Assembly: GCA_002714565.1 (NCBI GenBank)
Contig: PAXU01000119.1
Location: 1 to 17,000, forward strand
Source: Rhodopirellula sp.
GTDB lineage: Bacteria; Planctomycetota; Planctomycetia; Pirellulales; Pirellulaceae
Direction of reading: 5' to 3'
DNA length: 17,000 nt
Part shown: positions 15,281 through 17,000 of the stretch, one piece after another
Layout of the letters: each line of letters opens with the position of its first letter
Position numbering within the stretch: position 1 is the first letter of the stretch
Position numbers and translations under genes: made by a program
The notes under the pieces: generated by a model
Databases searched by the model: none
What the model was told of the DNA's origin: nothing
The model's input: the letters and a program-made list of their open reading frames with translations, nothing else

Positions 15281-15508
15281 CTACCCCCGCTTCTTAGCTT
15301 TTAAGTAATAATTATTTAAGGCGTTTTCTATGTCAATTTCTAAGGTTTCTAACTTTCTTATATACCTATCAATATCGTAGGTTCTTGCCTTGTTATAATT
15401 CTTTTTCAATAACGTATTTTTACTAAACACTTCGCGCGCGATGTCCACCGCTTCGGATTGAGTAAATCTAAGTTTTTTTATTGGTCTTATTTTTGATACT
15501 TTTTTCAA
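15281..15508 (-). CDS. 75-residue basic helical protein
   Basis: Start TTG 15508 follows AGGGG at seven-base spacing. The product begins with a basic tail (MKKVSKIRPIKKLRF) and is otherwise helical, rich in Lys, Arg, Asp and Tyr (DIDRYIRKLETLEIDIENAL). No family recognised. It lies 12 bases after the zinc-ribbon gene and directly before the 82-residue gene, in the same operon. Its composition is less AT-skewed than the 14.2-15.0 kb genes. Confidence 0.65.
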   Translation of the reverse strand: MKKVSKIRPIKKLRFTQSEAVDIAREVFSKNTLLKKNYNKARTYDIDRYIRKLETLEIDIENALNNYYLKAKKRG

Positions 15509-15520
15509 TTTTTTCCCCTG

Positions 15521-15694
15521 TTATTTTATTGTTAATTTTTTGTTTTTTATCTGCAATAATCGCGCCTGAATTACAAACATAGTATTACAGTCGTCGCAAC
15601 ATCTAGAATTATAATCCATCAACGGCGCGGGATTATGCCCGAAGTCGTCCGCGTCCATATATTTTAAACATATAGAACAATTATATTTATTCAT
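15521..15694 (-). CDS. 57-residue zinc-ribbon protein of a phage-typical family
   Basis: ATG 15694, with AAAGGAG upstream on the minus strand (14 bases away), opens the minus operon. The product has CSIC (6-9) and CCDDC (33-37), with GHNPAPL and FVIQARL between and after them. From memory, this layout (CxxC, GHNPxP, RCCxxC, VIxARL) matches small zinc-binding proteins common in marine cyanophages and other tailed phages, whose exact role is unknown. It probably folds around one zinc ion. It is one of the few links between this element and known phages. Confidence 0.78.
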   Translation of the reverse strand: MNKYNCSICLKYMDADDFGHNPAPLMDYNSRCCDDCNTMFVIQARLLQIKNKKLTIK

Positions 15695-15870
15695 ATAAAA
15701 TTCTGTACTCCTTTCTAATTCGTTTCTTTTATACTACATTAAAAATAATAAAAAAGATACAACACTAATAAAAACTAATAAAAATAAAATTCCAAACTAA
15801 GGGAAAATATTACAAACAAAAATAGTCCTTTATCATTAATTCTAATTCTAAAAAACCTACTTATTTAGAA
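15695..15870. promoter_or_regulatory. Divergent promoter region with two ACTAATAAAA units
   Basis: This AT-rich spacer lies between the minus operon and the inverted repeat. Two perfect tandem ACTAATAAAA units occur at 15764-15773 and 15774-15783. On the minus strand, TATTAT and TATAAA-like hexamers between them and the zinc-ribbon gene could serve as -10 boxes, but no good -35 is seen. The same 10-bp unit here suggests that the minus operon is controlled by the same protein as the inverted-repeat promoters. Confidence 0.6.
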
Positions 15871-15980
15871 TGATAATATGTATCAATATAAGTATAAAAC
15901 TAATAAAAACTAATAAAAACTATTTACAACTAATAAAAACAGGTGTAAGGTATTAATTATAAATAGTTTTGAAAGGACTA
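15871..15980 (+). repeat. Inverted promoter/operator repeat, copy B (drives the 15987 operon)
   Basis: This block is nearly identical, in opposite orientation, to 13781-13898. It starts at TGATAATATGTATCA (15871-15885) and ends at the ribosome-binding site GAAAGGACTA. Between lie the phased repeats and AGGTGTAAGGTATTAATTAT. It puts the 107-residue gene under the same control as the helicase gene. The two copies enclose a 1,972-base segment that contains the whole minus operon. Confidence 0.92.
15899..15938. repeat. Four 10-bp-phased ACTAATAAAA units
   Basis: ACTAATAAAA occurs at 15899-15908, 15909-15918 and 15929-15938. The unit at 15919-15928 is degenerate (ACTATTTACA), and its TTTACA resembles a -35 box. 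Copy A contains the same set with one changed base in the outer unit. Exact helical phasing indicates cooperative binding of a repressor or replication initiator. Confidence 0.88.
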
Positions 15981-15986
15981 AAAAAT

Positions 15987-16310
15987 ATGGAAGATAACAA
16001 ATCATATAAATACGAAGTTGGCGAAATTTGTAGTATGCAATTTGGCGCGGGGTTTGGTAGAGTAAAATTTTATCAAGTAACTAGGAGAACAGAAAAAAAT
16101 GTATGGTTTGAAAGATTAGACGAAAGCTTTGAACATGACGGCTACGGACAAGTAGGGTTTAAGACACCTTTACCAAATTCGCCTAAACGAAGTAAAGAAT
16201 TTAGAAGAAAAATTAATAATGATGGGGGGGAAGAATTTGCGTGTATGCCATACGAAGGCGTAATACAAAAATGGAACGGCAAGCCAATTTATTATAATTC
16301 TATGGACTAG
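15987..16310 (+). CDS. 107-residue protein, first gene under promoter copy B
   Basis: ATG 15987 chosen for GAAAGGAC (15971-15978), the same leader as the helicase gene; an in-frame TTG 18 bases upstream overlaps that site and is rejected. The fold looks beta-rich and aromatic: EVGEICSMQFGAGFGRVKF, then YQVTRRTEKNVWFERL. The G-x-I...F/V-x-F-Y-Q-V-T...K-x-V-W pattern weakly resembles small phage and plasmid proteins of unknown role; I do not assign a function. Sharing its regulation with RepA makes it an early or copy-linked gene. Confidence 0.78.
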   Translation: MEDNKSYKYEVGEICSMQFGAGFGRVKFYQVTRRTEKNVWFERLDESFEHDGYGQVGFKTPLPNSPKRSKEFRRKINNDGGEEFACMPYEGVIQKWNGKPIYYNSMD

Positions 16311-16330
16311 AAGGAAAACAAACAATTACA

Positions 16331-16348
16331 GGGCGGGGAAACCCGCCC
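16331..16348 (+). promoter_or_regulatory. GC-rich GNRA-loop hairpin just before a ribosome-binding site
   Basis: GGGCGGG (16331-16337) and CCCGCCC (16342-16348) form a perfect 7-bp stem closed by a GAAA tetraloop, one of the most stable small RNA hairpins. It starts 20 bases after the upstream stop and ends two bases before the AGGAG of the next gene. No U-tract follows, so it is more likely an mRNA-processing or stability element, or a translation insulator, than a terminator. Confidence 0.75.
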
Positions 16349-16363
16349 GTAGGAGATAAAAAA

Positions 16364-16861
16364 ATGAGCAAATACACAATACAATTTAATATAGTTGGCA
16401 AGGGCGTTAATAAAATAAAAGATGATAAATTTACCCATAACTTTTTTAACTGGGTTGATAATTGGGGAAATAATTATTTTGAAGAAATAGACGATACCGA
16501 AGAAGAAGAATATATACAGGCGTGGGAAGATGTAGAATTTCGAACCATGTCTAACGGGTTGTTTTCTGTTTTTAATCAAGGCATGGAAGAATTAACCCCG
16601 CTTTGGAAAATAACAAATATAGACGCTTCTATTCATTGGGATTTATGGGAAGCAATAGTAGATGAAATTGCAGATAATTCTTCATGGTATTTTATGAATA
16701 TTACAGGCTTTAATATGACCGTTGATTTAATCGAACATACCACCGAAGATAATTATTATGGGCGTTTTATAAAACGGGAAAACGGCTTTAATATGGTTTT
16801 ATCTGAAAGATTTGAACTTGGCGAGTACATACAAAAAAAAGCACTACAAGGAAAATATTAA
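16364..16861 (+). CDS. 165-residue acidic, Trp-rich protein
   Basis: ATG 16364 has an excellent AGGAG site (16350-16354). The protein is strongly acidic (DDTEEEEYIQAWEDVEF), with about eight Trp and many Phe, Asn and Ile, and appears soluble. No family recognised. Acidic proteins encoded in early regions of mobile elements can be DNA mimics that block restriction enzymes. The low charge and aromatic content would allow that, and GATC/GGCC avoidance gives a motive, but there is no motif evidence such as ArdA signatures. Confidence 0.75.
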   Translation: MSKYTIQFNIVGKGVNKIKDDKFTHNFFNWVDNWGNNYFEEIDDTEEEEYIQAWEDVEFRTMSNGLFSVFNQGMEELTPLWKITNIDASIHWDLWEAIVDEIADNSSWYFMNITGFNMTVDLIEHTTEDNYYGRFIKRENGFNMVLSERFELGEYIQKKALQGKY

Positions 16862-16862
16862 T

Positions 16863-17000
16863 ATGAACCTTAATCAATTTAAACATAATAAAATAGGTAA
16901 CATAGGTTTTTCAAAAACTACAATAATTTCTACCGCAATTAATGAAGGCGTTAAAAGTAAAGTTGAAATTATTACCGATGAAAAAGGGGAGTTTGTAGAA
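16863..17000 (+). CDS. Partial protein running off the window
   Basis: ATG 16863 follows the previous stop by one base; the ribosome site is probably the AAGGAAAA at the end of the upstream gene. Forty-six codons are visible without a stop (MNLNQFKHNKIGNIGF at the start), giving a basic, soluble N-terminus. The rest lies outside the window and no family can be assigned. It is the third gene of the operon from promoter copy B. Confidence 0.6.
   Translation, partial: MNLNQFKHNKIGNIGFSKTTIISTAINEGVKSKVEIITDEKGEFVE

Noticed and set aside
15764..15938. CRISPR-like array
   Set aside because: Units are 10 bp and contiguous with no spacers, and there are no cas genes.
13781..15980. Composite transposon flanked by inverted repeats
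   Set aside because: The repeats are promoter/operator DNA without transposase or terminal target duplications, and no recombinase is encoded between them.
16307..16579. 90-codon minus-strand frame with hydrophobic stretches
   Set aside because: Overlaps the well-supported 165-residue plus gene in antisense and lacks a ribosome site.
1..17000. The window as a complete circular element: joining the end to the start closes the last gene after two more codons (Gly, Ser, stop)
   Set aside because: A stop within three codons is common by chance in AT-rich DNA, and the round length suggests an arbitrary cut; not evidence of circularity.

Overview
The window is AT-rich and dense with genes. It reads as part of a mobile replicon, most likely a virus or virus-like plasmid of an AT-rich bacterium. 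Bacterial evidence: almost every gene has a Shine-Dalgarno sequence (AGGAG or a GGGGG type) at normal spacing, TTG and GTG starts are used, and the replication gene ends at a classical hairpin plus eight-T intrinsic terminator. A 57-residue zinc-ribbon protein resembles a family common in marine phages. No rRNA, tRNA, CRISPR array or metabolic gene was seen.

Layout. (1) 124-12175, plus strand: one long, tightly coupled operon. It opens with three small, very charged proteins. Then come membrane and surface proteins: a 57-residue two-helix protein, a 384-residue exported protein with three C-terminal helices, a 187-residue two-helix protein, a 505-residue lectin-like (LamG-like) protein that also ends in three helices, and an 888-residue fibre/adhesin with phage tail-fibre sequence motifs. 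A 1484-residue structural-looking protein closes it, with Pro-rich, coiled-coil and basic-repeat parts. Three more tiny membrane proteins (32, 46 and 30 residues) sit between or after the large genes. No tail, portal, terminase or recognisable capsid gene is present. (2) 12176-12532: non-coding, with three perfect 10-bp iterons, a 20-bp palindrome and the terminator. (3) 12533-13777, minus: a RepA-like (AAA_25/RecA-fold) helicase with a C-terminal winged helix. (4) 13781-13898 and 15871-15980: two nearly identical inverted copies of a promoter/operator block carrying 10-bp-phased ACTAATAAAA repeats. (5) 14217-15694, minus: six small regulatory or early genes lying between those copies. (6) 15987-17000, plus: three genes that begin an accessory operon under the second promoter copy; the last runs off the window.

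Working model (inference): the plus operon builds a virion or surface apparatus that is membrane-anchored rather than tailed. RepA and the phased iterons handle replication and copy control. The two identical promoters tie expression of the replication gene and the 15987 operon to one regulator, perhaps encoded in the small minus-strand operon.

Two whole-window signals stand out. GATC appears to be completely absent and GGCC appears only once, which points to pressure from host restriction. The fibre gene also contains a CpG-poor central module inside CpG-rich ends, which looks like a swapped receptor-binding domain.
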